64,000 nucleotides of DNA from Lytechinus pictus (lineage: Eukaryota > Echinodermata > Echinoidea > Temnopleuroida > Toxopneustidae). The DNA is taken from assembly GCF_037042905.1 (NCBI RefSeq), contig NW_026974140.1, forward strand, positions 11,605,001 through 11,669,000, written 5' to 3'. A program made the position numbers and the translations under genes. The notes under the pieces were generated by a model. That model saw nothing but the letters and a program-made list of their open reading frames with translations. It made no database searches and was not told where the DNA came from. Shown one piece after another: positions 13,330 to 26,900 of the stretch (its first letter is position 1; each line of letters begins with the position of its first letter).

Positions 13330-14175
13330 GCTTAGGATCTATGGGTTCACTGTTCCTGGTGCTCGCATTGTCTGTTTAATGAGATATATGATCCTGTTGT
13401 ACTAAAACATCCCGTTTTCAAGTCTAAATACACCAAATATATTTCCTCGCACTTCGAGTTCTTATTGTTTTATGTAGTGTCATATGCTTCTTTTTCATGA
13501 CTATTTAAAGTGATTGCCCCCGTTTAAGGTCATTATTGGATCGGTGAGATATATCTGCTTTTCATGAATTCCTGAAAACAGTCCTTAAAATGTTCCTTTT
13601 TCTGGTCTGAATAGTACATTTTTTCAATCATTTGGTTAGTGAAATCATGGAAATATATACTGTATGGTCTGAGTGAATTTCTACAAATAAGCCTTGGAAT
13701 GCCCCTCTTCAGGTCTGAATTTCAACAATTTTCAGCTCGCGCTTTGCGCTCGCAATATTTGATTAGGGACATACGTACTATCATGTTCATGATTACAATG
13801 ACTACAAAAAGTGCTTCATGTGTTTAGGTGTAATTCAAACAAAATCAGCAAGCGCTTGGTATTCACATTAGATGACTTTGGTGAGGTAATTGGGCTCTTC
13901 ATTAATTCCTAAAAACATAGTCCTTAAGATGTCCCTGTTTGAGGTCATTATTATACAAAAATTTCAGTTCGCGCTTCGCGCTCGCATTGTTTGATTAATG
14001 AGACAGGTACGCATCATGATTTTAAAAAATTCCCAATTTTTTAAGTCTGAATATCAAAAATTTTAGCTCGCGCTTCGCGCTCGCATCATTTGATCAGTGA
14101 GATATATATCTGTTTAATGGCACAGTCCTTAAAACGTCTCTATTAGGCATACGTATACCTAGCAATAACGCGTTC
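13330..14175. repeat. Irregular tandem array of the GCTCGCGCTTCGCGCTCGC family
   Basis: Near-copies of GCTCGCGCTTCGCGCTCGCA occur at about 13735, 13967 and 14065, with a decayed copy near 13360. Each is followed by a TTTGATTAGTGAGATAT-like segment and preceded by phrases such as CAGTCCTTAAAATGT and AGGTCTGAAT. Spacing is irregular. The core is nearly palindromic. Small basic or Arg/Ala-rich frames across it are repeat artefacts. Confidence 0.7.
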
Positions 14176-14397
14176 TTCGCGCGCCCACTAAGTGACTCAA
14201 ATTTTTTTGCTGGTCCCCCCCCCCCCATGCCGTGACCCACGGTAGGCCACTGGCTAAAATGATACTCCGCCGGGAGTATTGTGTACCTCTAGATATATGT
14301 GACAGTGTGTAATTGAGTTTTATCAGACGTGTGTCAATTAGATCTTAATATCTACGTCTGGGACCGACCTTTAACGTCACCATCCGAAAGACGTGAA

Positions 14398-14560
14398 CAG
14401 GGGAGTGTTTCATGAAAGGACATGTCGGACGTTTTATCCGACAAGTCCCATTTTATCCGACAGTTACCATAGTTGCAGTGCTTGTCAGCCAATCAGAATC
14501 AAGGAAAGTTGTCAGATCTGACAACTTGTCAGACAAAAATGTTGATGAAACGCTCCCCTG
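14398..14560. mobile_element. MITE, CAGGGGAGTGTTTCAT family, copy 1
   Basis: The left end CAGGGGAGTGTTTCATGAAA is mirrored by ATGAAACGCTCCCCTG at the right. Subterminal palindromes (GTCGGACGTTTTATCCGAC and GTCAGATCTGACAACTTGTC) lie inside. A second copy at 53704-53865 is closely similar throughout, including the internal CAGCCAATCAGAATCAAGG. Confidence 0.85.
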
Positions 14561-17500
14561 GGCTCGAACCTCGAACCTGCGCACCAAATCGTAACTTCCA
14601 TTACTTGGATTACATGCGCGCGCACTTGTTCGTGCAGAAGAGAAATGAAAATAATTTATAATGTTTAAAAAACTTGGAAAGCTAAAATACGCCAAAAACA
14701 AAAATCACAAAAATAGGTCAATGTCAATAATGCCTCAAATTATGGTGGGATTATCACATTTTGAAATATCAAAGGGCAGGCGTTGGCTTGGAATATAATC
14801 GCAGCAGTTGTTATGTCTCGTGAGAATCCTGTTTGCGATGTAACTAGCAGCTGCATTTTAGAAAGTCGGTCACTGTAATAGGGCCTAAAAAGTCCAACTG
14901 ATATTGCTGTTTCGAAAGAAAATTACAAATTTGACAGAATATTGTCCGAATTATACCAGACCAACACAACCTCTGATAAGCAATGATAATTGAATTCTCA
15001 CACGCGTATTTTGGGCACATTTTTCCAAGTGTGTGTGTATCTCAGAAGAACTGGGCCCGGTGTATTAGTGGTTTGATTTTGTCTCTTCCAGCATCGTCCC
15101 ATAGAAATGTTTCGAAATTGCACCCCTTCCGAAATATGCACATGGGTCATCTATGATGTTGCACCCCTTCCGAAATATGCACATGGGTCATCTATGATGT
15201 TGCACCCCTTCCAAATATCTTTGATGCTGATAGCGTCTTTTTATTCATCAGATTAGACCTTTATAAAAATGAATATTTTCGTTTATTTCAAAAGCAATGC
15301 AGACACTACGGCGTGACTGTGAGTTGAGGGGGGAGATGTTTTGCTGCCGAGTACTTAATTCTTGTAACTATATGTGATATATTTCTCTCTCTAACCATGC
15401 AGACTCACCAGTTTAGTCTTCAGTTAACGCCCCTGCAGACAACCCCACCCATCAGTCGTCTTTCGAACACTTGTCATTGAATAAGCCCTTTTCTTTACCT
15501 CCACTCTGTTCACTAATACCACCCATCCCCTCTATCTCTTTCCTTTTCTCCATCTCTCAATATTCATGTTAATACTGCATCTTTTTTCTCACAACCTAAA
15601 CTAAAGCTTCCTTTACACCATCCTTCTCTGAAACCTGTCTTAAATTTAGTTTAGAGACACAGAGTAACCTCGATCCTAGGACCTCGGAAATAGGTTATAA
15701 TGACTTGGGATGTATAGAAACCTCCCACACATCTGGTTTCTCCCTGTCCACCTGCTAGGTGACAGAGCTTAAAGCTACATTGGATGTACTTTTTTTGTAT
15801 CAAAGTAAATTGAAGACGTATTGTGTTTAAGGTGAAGTAACCACTTCTTCATTATTTTGCGCAAAGACATGTAAACACCAAATAAAGTCTCAAATACAGC
15901 TACTTTCTTATTTCTATAGGAGAATTTCTGAAATCTGTAAAAAAAAAAAAAAAAAATCAGGCAACGGTTGTGTCAAAGTAATAGCTCTCAATTAGTTCAT
16001 CACTCCTATCACCAAGGTCTGAAAAAAAATCGTTAGCTAATCCCACGGATGAATAAATGATAAATGCAGAATTAAACAATAGTAAATAGCAAATACAGAT
16101 ATTCATTTAGGCCTATACTATTCTCATTTTAAAATATAAGTTTACTGTTGGAATCTCCCATTTCATGATGTTCATACAGGCATATATAAGTTTTATGTTA
16201 ATTCTGTACACTTTTATTTAAATGAATTAGAGGAAATTCAAAATTCAGTAAATTTAAACAAAAAAATCAGTAAATTCACATTTTCACTCATACGCTCACC
16301 CGCTCCCAGATCCCCCAAATGACATGTTCATAATAATATTTTGAAATAATTATACATAGGCCTATAATGACATTGTGTTTAGGAAAAGGGCTATGGAAAT
16401 CCATTTTTTTTTCTGCTTCTAAAGATCTATCAAAGCCTAATGATATTTCAGTCAAGGCGAACTTACCCTTGAAGTTATCATGAAATTCTAGATCAAAAGG
16501 AAGCGACTTTCTTCGTCTTGTTGGTGAAAGCATGGACCTATCACTGGTGAAAGGGAGCATATGGATTTGTCGAGAAAGAAAAATGAGCGAGAGGTGTCGA
16601 TTTGAAACATGTGGGAATTGTGACCGGTTCTTGAGGGTTTTTCTTTTATTCGATGCGACACACATCAGATTGAGAATGCTGTTGAAAACATTGTTATCAA
16701 CGAACCAGCTACAACGGAGATATTACACAAGGTGTATAGAAAAAAAGACCCACACTATTTAAATGATTATGTTCTATTTCACGTTCTTCTATATAGTGAA
16801 ATTATGTTTATCTAATTGATTCAGCTCACGAACTGCGATTCTATCAAATTCAATCAAATTTTATAGTCCAACTATTAAGTTTAAAATCATTCACGTCGGT
16901 TCAACATGTCCCGAACATGTTCAATGTAGTTAATTCATGATGTAATTTTAGTTAAGTTTAAGATCAATTCAGTTTTTTTATGTGTTAATTCGAATAGAAC
17001 TGAATTCAAATCAATTAGAATTTTCAAAAATGATTATTATTTCGATTAATTTTAAGCAAATTTATGTCAATCCACCTTTACTCATTTTTAAGTGGCCCAA
17101 AAGTGACACGAAGCACTTTTCTTTCTTTGCGGGAAAATATGATTTCAGCATAGATCTTATGATTATGACTAAGAATAAGAGTGAGAATTCCCCAAAACGA
17201 TCCAGGAATTTTCTCGGGTTTAGCTGTTCAATTCGATATTTTCGTAATTATGACACGTATTTAAAAAAAGAATAGATCACCAAGAGAAGTATTGCGTAAA
17301 AGTTTCAAGTATTATATTTTTATTAACATACTGATTACATACATGAATGTTCATTATATTTTTAGAGGTGTTGACTGTTTAGTGATCTTTAGACTATAGG
17401 CTGCTTTCATCATCACCGATTTGCATAATTTACAAGGCGAGTCATTGTAAAGAAATGACTGAATTGAATAGTTTTATTCTGTAACACCACGTGAAGCGTT

Positions 17501-20500
17501 ATTTGAAAATCCAACATTTGTAAATTTAGTACAGAGACAACCACTTATGACATTAACAGATTTGGAGACTGATGCTATTTGCTTTAACTCTGACCTTTCG
17601 ATGTTTCTGTATTTGTAAGGAACTCCTTTGAAACCGTCTTGGATCCCTGGACTATCCTTTTCACCCTATTGTTGTTCCTAGATCCTCAAAGATACACTTC
17701 CTTTTTTTGTGTGACCCGTTGACCCAGGTAAAAGGGGGAGGACTTTACTCCTGTCAAACTCAATCGAAACATGGTGCATTTCATCAAAGCAGGTGCCGCG
17801 AAATTATTTTTAAGGTGTTGTTAGTAGTATGGGTCAATGGGCTGCAAACCAATATTGAAAGGTGGATGAGGATGAGAGGGGGGGGGGGGGGGTCAGTCAG
17901 TTGTGTTCAAATTAGGTCCATGATATTCTTGTCTTTTCGAAAAGGGGTCTGTGATCGGGATGGGGTGGGATGAGCAATACGGCCCCTACCCCTAAAGATA
18001 AAGCAAGATGAGACCCTTCCTCTGATATGAAATTTTCGTGCGTGGATATGTTTTTTTTTCGGAATACTGATATAGCAACATAATAAAAAGAATAAATAGA
18101 CCATTTGAAAAATTGGACAAACGCAGATTTTTTATTCAGGGGGGGGGGGGTAATATGCAAAATGAATAAAACCATCAAAAGCGATGGAATGAAGTGACAG
18201 AGCTGGCCGCTAGGTTGGTTTCGCATTTTCATATTTTAGAAAATATATCTGGTCCAAATTTGACATGGATGTTTGAGAAACAAATTTGCAATTAAATAGT
18301 TGCTTTTAATTTTGGCGAGCCACCCCCCCCCCCCCTCACTACATACGGTCATGGTCCATTTCTTCTCTTTAGTTTGTACATGTTATGTTGTTAATCAGAT
18401 ATAAACAACATTTGTATTGCATTTGAATATATTAACGCTTCAAACGACCGATGAAGAACTCAAAGAAATGCCGGAAGCATTTTCCTCAAGACTACTACTA
18501 GACTATGGAAGAATAACTTTCATTCCTCCATGAATATAATGAAGAGGTCGGGAAAAAGTTAACGAATGTGTTTCCAATTAAAATGACTTCTAGTTTAATG
18601 TCCTTTCATTCATCTCAAGGTGATTTCTTTTTAACCAGCTGTTTATTCGTTCATCTTAATCATTATTTTCCTTGTATATCTCGTGAAATATCAGGTGGTC
18701 ATAATATGTCATGTGACATGGGTCATGAACTCAAAGTATGAATGGAATTAGTGTCTCGATCGGAAACTCTCTATATATTGACAGTATGTTAATCGTATCT
18801 ATTTTAGCTTTTAGGTTGCCATATAAAATAAACTTCGATGGGTTAACTATGAAAAAGTTGAATTTCGTTCTTGAAGACTACAGGTGATAACGCCCCCATG
18901 ATAGTAATAAAACAATAATAAAAAGACCTAGGGTGGGATTGGATGACTGATTTCTAAATAAAAAAAGTAGAACGATTAGTCGTAATGGTCAAAATATTCA
19001 ATGTGAAAGCTTAAATTATGATTTTCGGAAGGAGACAAGTGAGGGTCACAACATTTATGTCTCCATTGTAAATCATTCGCAGATGGTATTGGAATTGAGA
19101 CTCTGTGAACGAAAATCAACTATACTCTATTGTGCCGAACGCCCAGGGAGCATTCCACTTAAGACACAACTTGATAATGTGTGAGGAAACCAAGGCATTT
19201 GGACCCAACGAACTCGATTGGCATAATAAGGGGCAAATCGAAAATTCTTACCCTTTTTTTATTCCCAAATTTATATCAAGTGCGTCGATTCATGTTTCGA
19301 ATGAGAAGGGGGGGGGGTGAAAAAAAATCAGAAATTTTCGACGCGCTCCGAGCGGCAAATTATAATACAGAATCTATTTTTTTTAATGAAAATTCTGTAT
19401 GTTTGGTAGTATTTTATGTCAATTTTAATGGGTTTGTATCGCTTTCCTATACTTAAAAAATATACATTTGCATTGCATAAGAATGTTTAAAGTTGTCAAA
19501 ATTACTTAGGGTTTGTGTTTGTCCCTTACATGGGTTGCGATCGCCCCAGCATCTCCAGGATCGACGCCTCTGCTGTGTATGTATCGCTAGAACTGCACCC
19601 GGTTGCCACTTCCAAACAACAAAATGTTTAGTTGAATTAAAAAAAAATCGTACAATCATATAGGCCCTAACTAAAAATTTCATCGAAATCAGGTCGATAG
19701 TAAGACAGTTATGACATTTTGAATATCTGCCTTTAACCCCAACAAAGTTTTATGTTCATTATCATGATAATTGGGATTGCACGTAAGAGTGCCAATTATG
19801 CTAATATTTTCATTTCTGAAAATGTAAGACGTATAGTTTGGTGCACCGTGGACCATGTAAAATCATAATTGTTATAATTCACTGTGAGTCGGCTTATTTA
19901 CAATCTAAACTATTTGAAAATTGTCATTTTTATTTAGAAAATAATATTGAATGTGGAAAATACTAGTAATTGTTTCGCTCATCTGCACACTGCCAAATAT
20001 GTGCTTTTAATTGTTTTGTAAAAACATGCGGAAATCTAAAATTGTAAAATTTTCAGTATTTTGATTTTCATTCAAATTAACTTTTTTTCCCGATGGAAAG
20101 GCATTTAAGTAATGGGATGTGAGTGTCCGAAATGGCATTGCACTGGTCAAATAATTCTATATTCTTTAAAATGTGATATTACTATTAACTATATTCGATT
20201 GTCATTTTGGCCAACGTTCAGTACCAAATTGGCCTAGACCCATGCACTTGTAAAAATTTCGAGAAAAACTTTTCCATCCAGCTTTATATCCGATCAGCGA
20301 TTCGTGGTCACGAATATCTTCTTAGTAGACCAGTCGAAAAGTGTTAAACCTTGACCAAAATACTATTGTATTAATGATATTTGATTGTGGTTTAGAAACC
20401 TTGGCCTGTGTCTTAAGGTGGCTGATTCCCCTTAATTTTGACTATTCAAACCTATAATATCACAGATTTATTTTAAATGCAGTCAAGACTTGAAAACGGG

Positions 20501-22001
20501 TCATAGATTGGACTTAAGAGGTGTACTGAATAGGGGGTAAGCTGAGAAAGCGAATGCTGCCTCAACCCCCCCCCCGAATATTGGGTTATATAATTTTTTT
20601 TACCGCATTATCCCGCAAATTTGACCCCATAATTGTTTATTTTCTCCTGTTTTGTTTTTATTATTATCAAGGAAAGTACTTCCACAGGTTGGTATACTAT
20701 AGTTGGGCTGTACGGGCACCGGTACAAACAATTTTCACCCCTCGAAAAGGGGCAGGGAGGAAATTAATTCATTACAGATTAGGTCCTGATTAGCTTCTTT
20801 TTCCTAAAAAGTCAAGTAAACCCGTGGCCCTATATACAATAACGTATGTTTAGCTCCCTCGTAATAAACCACTGTTAGGGTATCATATCCTTTTTGTGTT
20901 ATTTCCATAAAATAAGTGGCCTTTCGGAAAAGGGGCCTGGTTTTACCAGCCTACAGTACAAGGAACAGTTTTCCTTTCATTGACTTTGTGGCAACATCAA
21001 TTAGACTATCTGATTAAGGTAATTTCTGTTGACAGAAAAGTTCTGAACCGAATATTGTATTCTGCATGTAAATTTTAATTATGTCTGGTGCCATTTTAGG
21101 AGGCGTATTGTTTAGCAGATCAAGTGATTTTCAATGGTGATCGAAATTAAAAATGACATGCGAGCGATCGAGTGAGTTCGAAAGAACAAGTGTTTAAGTC
21201 ATTTGCAAAAAATTAGAGTTCACTCCACTTTAGTCTGTGATGCCAATGTATAATCACGATGTCAGAAATGAGGATATTTAACAAAATAATTGAGAAATCA
21301 TATAAGACCCCTAGCTATCGCATTTTTTGCTGTAAGGCTATATTTTAGTATTTTCTAGACAGTAAATTTTTAGAGATTTCTAACCTTCAGAGCAACAACT
21401 TATTTTATCATTGTTTTATCTTGAAAAGGCATTTTAGGCAGACATTATTTTGTACAAAAAGCAAGTTATATTATCAAGGTTTTACCGAGGATACATCACA
21501 GTTCTGATAATGAATTGCAGTGAGATTTATTTAGAAAGAAGATACGGATCATATTCTTGGAAAAGATATTATTTAATACCAATCTAATAAATATGACCGG
21601 ATTGATATGACACTCCAAGGTCGAGCTTCTGCCGTCCATGTTCCATTTATGTCAGAGATTATCTAAAAATTTGACCCAGATTTTACAGTTTGTAGAATGG
21701 GAAATAGAACAAAGAACAGAAATTAACCTGAATTCGTCGACTTCACTTTTCATTTGCAGTATATAGGTCCACAAAATTTGGGTAAGGTTACTTTTCAATT
21801 ACTGAGTATCGGAAGCAATGTTGTTCTTCGCGATATTTCTGGGTCTTTGTTGATCACCTTAAATGTTTCTTGCTGTCCACAATTTACAAAACTGCAAGAT
21901 AACAAATTGTTATTTTTTCAATTTAAAAACAATTTAGAATTTGTGTAATATTTTCTTGTTTATTTTTGAAAGATTTATTTTTTATAACCATTTCATGACA
22001 G
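14561..22001. other. Intergenic DNA or first intron, no coding exon recognised
   Basis: AT-rich, with poly-G runs at about 17880, 18140, 18322 and 19310 and a 41-bp triplicate near 15118. A reverse-oriented B-box-like GGCTCGAACC sits at about 14570. The end, TTTCATGACAG at 21991-22001, is a plausible splice acceptor directly before the start codon at 22015. Confidence 0.45.
15118..15213. repeat. 41-bp direct repeat, two full copies and a partial
   Basis: TTGCACCCCTTCCGAAATAT starts at 15118 and 15159, and a truncated copy (TTGCACCCCTTCC) starts at 15200, a spacing of exactly 41 bp. The first two copies are identical, so the duplication is recent or the assembly repeated it. Confidence 0.9.
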
Positions 22002-22014
22002 AAACCAATTCAAA

Positions 22015-23851
22015 ATGGCTGCTGGTTTGAAGCTCATCGGGTTATTTCTCTGCGTTGCCATGGCAACGGGAGATCATCATATGTTGTCGTCGTTGGAGGA
22101 ACTGGCTGAAATTCAGAGAGATCTTTACCTCAGGACGTTTGAGTTCTTCAATGATAGTGTGAGCACAGAGATGGATAAAATGATCGAGAAACTAAAGGCC
22201 CTTGAATCAAGGCTAGACGATGTCGAGGGAAGATTGCAAGATTATGGTAAATTGAAAATAGCGAATACTTTTACTTTATTTTTAATGTAGACTTATATAA
22301 ACATGTTCTTTCATTGAATAATAATAAATGGCTGACATTTGAAAATGAAAGAGCTATCAAACTTTCAAAGGGAAGATTTTAGTTAAAGGGGGGAATGAGA
22401 TAAGACGAAGGCGATCGAGAGTGAGAGGGTGGATTAGTTTATGTCATTAAATTCAAATGAGTATCGCTACTGAAAATTTTTCTTGCTATTTCTTTTCATT
22501 TTCACTTTGTGTATTGAAAAATGTAGCTGATTTTAGGATATTTGGCATTTATATATACATATAACAATAATGTTTTTATGTTTTGAATTTTGATGTAATC
22601 TTCAGCATACGCTCATTAAAGAGTTGGTGTGATTTGACACATTTTTTAAACCTTATTAAAGTCTGTAAACTTGTCCATATATTGTTGTTTCAATCGATAT
22701 ATTATTCTATATAGGTATATGATTCTCCTTCATGTTCAATGTTTCATTTAATTCCTTTATTGACACCCCTTGCAAAAGTCCCTTTTCCAGTGGGACTCAT
22801 TCAGTCTTAAATTACGAGGACAAAGAATTCAATATATATTTAAAAAGAGATTTCCCTGTGGGATTTGCTTTGCATGAAATATTTTTACTTCAGTACCACT
22901 AGATATTCAATCATATTCTATATTACATGCATGTTGCTTCAGCTTTATGATTTAACCATCGATCAATATTGATTGATTGATTAATATTGATTGATGTGAA
23001 TTGCCTCAAAACCAGTGTGTTTCTGTAGAACGGTTGTATAAGCTTCCCTCGTGCCTGCCTAGACTTTACTTAACAAACCCAGATTTATATGACATAAGTG
23101 ATGTAGATATGAAAACCAATGAGAAACGCTCTCAAAACATCCAAAGTTATTGCTAGACCGCTTAAAATCAAATACAAAAGACAGATTTTCAATCGCCATT
23201 AACGTAAGCATTTTGCTTACGTTAAATTAGAACATCGTACATCGATGAAAACGACATTTCAAAACATGCTCTTGCTAATGAAATGCTAAAAAAAACTTGT
23301 TGAATTACAAGTACATGTAGGTCAGTTGTATGTATCAAAAAGTAAGAACATTGAATGATATCCCAACATGCATTGTTACAGAACATTTCAAAAATAAAAA
23401 GTATTACAGGCAATCACATTAGCCATATCAGATTTCGTTATCTTGCCTTTGAGATAAACGTTTCCATTATCAATTCAATGGAAATTGTGGTTGGTCAGTT
23501 GATTCAATCACGTCATACGTACTACCGGGACTTACCCTTATTTTAAAATATTGATAATATGCGCCATTACAACCGTGTAATATATCACTATTCTTATTGT
23601 CATCATCAGCAGCCATCGTCACCATCATCATCCCCACCACCATCATTATCATCCTCATCATCATCCTCATCGTCACCACTATTATCATTATCAATATTAT
23701 CATTGCCATCATCATCATCATTATCATCATCATCATTATCATCACCATCATCATCACCATCATCATCATCATTATCATCATCATCATTATCATCATCACC
23801 ATCATCATCGCCATCATCATCGTCATCATCACCACCATTATTACCAATATC

Positions 23852-23882
<31 letters not shown>

Positions 23883-23933
23883 TCATCACATCTACTATTA
23901 TCATCACCATCGTCATCTCAATCACTACTTTAT

Positions 23934-23964
<31 letters not shown>

Positions 23965-26900
23965 CGCCGCCGCCCAATCATCATCATTAATCATCACCAA
24001 CGCCACTCCCTTTACTTTCTCATCAAAGAAATATCATTTTTTTAAAGTGAAATCTGTATGCATAACCACATTGAGCATTGTCACCTGCATCATCACATCT
24101 CTCACTACTAATCTCTTCTTTTTTTACCACCACCACCATCATCATTATCATCATCCTCCTCATCAACATCGGTCATTTTAGAAATACCATAACCCCCAAT
24201 AAAAAAGCACCTAAGATAGAGATAAAAGTTAACATAAGAACGAAGGAGATCGAATCGTCTCCAGTCCAGGCTCCAACTCTCAAAAACTTGCAAATATTTC
24301 GTTCATCCGTCAAAAATCTGACGTCAGGAGTAAGATTTCCCCATGTTCAAATATCTTTTCGTAGATAGTATAAATATATATAAAGAATTTATTCATTTTT
24401 CTCGGTGTAATAGTCCTCTTTCTCCACCCCGATAAAGAAAAATACGGGCCAATTTTACGGAGTGCATGCAGTGACGTTGCCCAGGCCCGATATTGCATTA
24501 TCAAAACAACAAAATATATATTTTGGGAACGAGTTTCAAATCACCGTCGGCAATGAGGGCCTGAAACGGTAGTCTCGCTTCCCTCAATATTACAGTTGTC
24601 TGGCGACACCCATAACTATAGAAAATGAGTCTGTGATCGACGTCGGTGATAGAGAGACCCTGGACAGGATATACAATTCTCTCCTTAGCATGGTTTGTGC
24701 GCTTCGCTTATACGATCACCATCGAGGTCATCATCATCATCGTTATCATCCTCGTAATCAACATCGCATTCATCATTACTGGAAAGCAAGAGCCCGCCCG
24801 CATCATCAAACCGTCGCCAAGCCTTAACCAGGAAAGAAGTTTTAATATTTTCTTTTGCTGCTTCTTGATTTATTTTCGAGCATCATTCCTAATGAATACT
24901 TTAATTCAGCTAAATTAAGTCTTTCAAAACTCTATCCTTGATAGATTTTCAATGACAGATAATAGACACAATTAAGATCCCAAATAGCATTTACTAAAAA
25001 CACTGCCAAAAATCGAATTGAGTAGTGAGTTGATTAATAGAAACTGTCCAATTCTTCCAAAAATGCAAATATTAATTTCAATTAATAAGGGGAAGTCCTA
25101 AAAGGGATAATAATGATATATTTTCTCGTAATGATCCCCTAGATAGAAGCTTTAATGGATAGCTACCAAGCATGAAATTGTAATTTTCTTTAGTTGTGTC
25201 AAGTGACTTATTATAGCATGGCTTATCGAAAAACAAATCAGTTCGAGCAAGTACGCCACATTTCATTTTGCTTTTTATTTCACCAAAATGTGTATCGGTA
25301 TCCTCGCATCCCACGAGAATTGACACCCCGACCCTCGGCATTAAATCTTTCAAAATCAAGAAGATTTATTTCACGTGAAAAACCTTTTAGTTTAAACTTT
25401 TCACCATTTCAGAATCAAAATTTTGTTTTTGTTGCTAAGCCCTCAAGTCCATATATCATATCCGATAAAATTATAGAACCCCACAAACGTTTCATAAAAG
25501 TTTGAAGAGGTGATCCTCCTCGATCAGTAAAAAAAGATTTATTTAAAAAGATGAAATAGGGAAAACTGGAATACATCCCCACTTTAACCAATGAAAATAG
25601 AAATATGTATTCTTTAATATGAAATGGATGCAATTAAACGACGAATACCTAATTCCTTCAAGCCTTTAAGATCCCACCAGCCGAGTTGGCGTCATCTTGC
25701 GACGCGGAGCGGGCTCTTGTTCGCCTGAACTCGTCCCTTGCGTTATGGTACAAGCGACTGACGCAACGTCTGGCTGCCGTAGAAGAGATCATACAATTCA
25801 TTGCAGTCTCAGAAACAAGCGGTATGTTCAGCATGATCTGCATGTTATAAGTATATAGAAATGGTAGTTATATTTCATTTTCCGTTGTACACGAGGAGTC
25901 ATAATTTTTTTTTGCTTCCACGATGAACGACGGATTTATGAACATAGAAAATGTATTGTCAAATGACCTTCATGACAAAACGCAACCAAGAAGTCTTTGT
26001 CGAAAATTGATGAATCAAAACAGCAGTCTCGACCTGGATTGCTGACGAAATATAATTTTTTCAATGTTTCGTCAGCTCAGAATTTTACCAGGATCAGTTG
26101 TCCCGGCTCACCAATTTTCGACAAAGACCTCTCAGCTGGTCTTTGTAATTTGACGGTCATTTTCAATGTGTTCTTGAATCATTCCCCGTTGCAGTTGTGA
26201 AAACTCACTATTTGATTAATGACGGAACTCTGCGTCAGCAATTTATATGTACTCCAGTACACTTAACATTATTTTATATAGACGTAGCATGTTTGTACAA
26301 GCATTTTTTGAGGTCATTCGACTTGTTAGAACACAAAACTTTCTCGTTGACAAACGCGGTGGGCAAAAACGGTTGGGTTGACATTTGCCTCATCGAAAAT
26401 TGGACATTGACAAAAAGGGGGTTTTCAACTTAAGATCGATCGATACTCTGTATAACTTAATTGCCGAATCAAAGGTGTTTATATGAGATGACAAAGCTAA
26501 CTATGAATTCATTATGATACGAACTTCCCGATTGAATGGACTCAAAATCGAATAGTGACTGTCACTCTTGAAGTATTGAACTGGAGTAAATTCACTCAAT
26601 TTGACCTATAGAGGCTATACCTTCATGTCATTACAAATAAACTGACAATCGCTTACAGATTTCTCCGTTACCATTTATCTTCCCTCGCACATGGAAAATC
26701 ACGTGATGCTAAAAAAATAACAATAAGCAAAGCAAACATTGCAGCGAATATTGACGTATGCTATTAATAGCTCGGTCATACACAAATACCTTTAAGAACT
26801 GCTACGAACGCCGTATAAACGATTTTTAGACCATTTCGTAAGATCTTCCCAAGAAGGCCGTACGAAACCAGCGTTAGCAGCTTGGTCGGTGGTCTTGTCC

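Noticed and set aside
23470..24181. Poly-Met, poly-Ile and poly-Ser frames of up to 194 codons
   Set aside because: By-products of the ATC triplet repeat.
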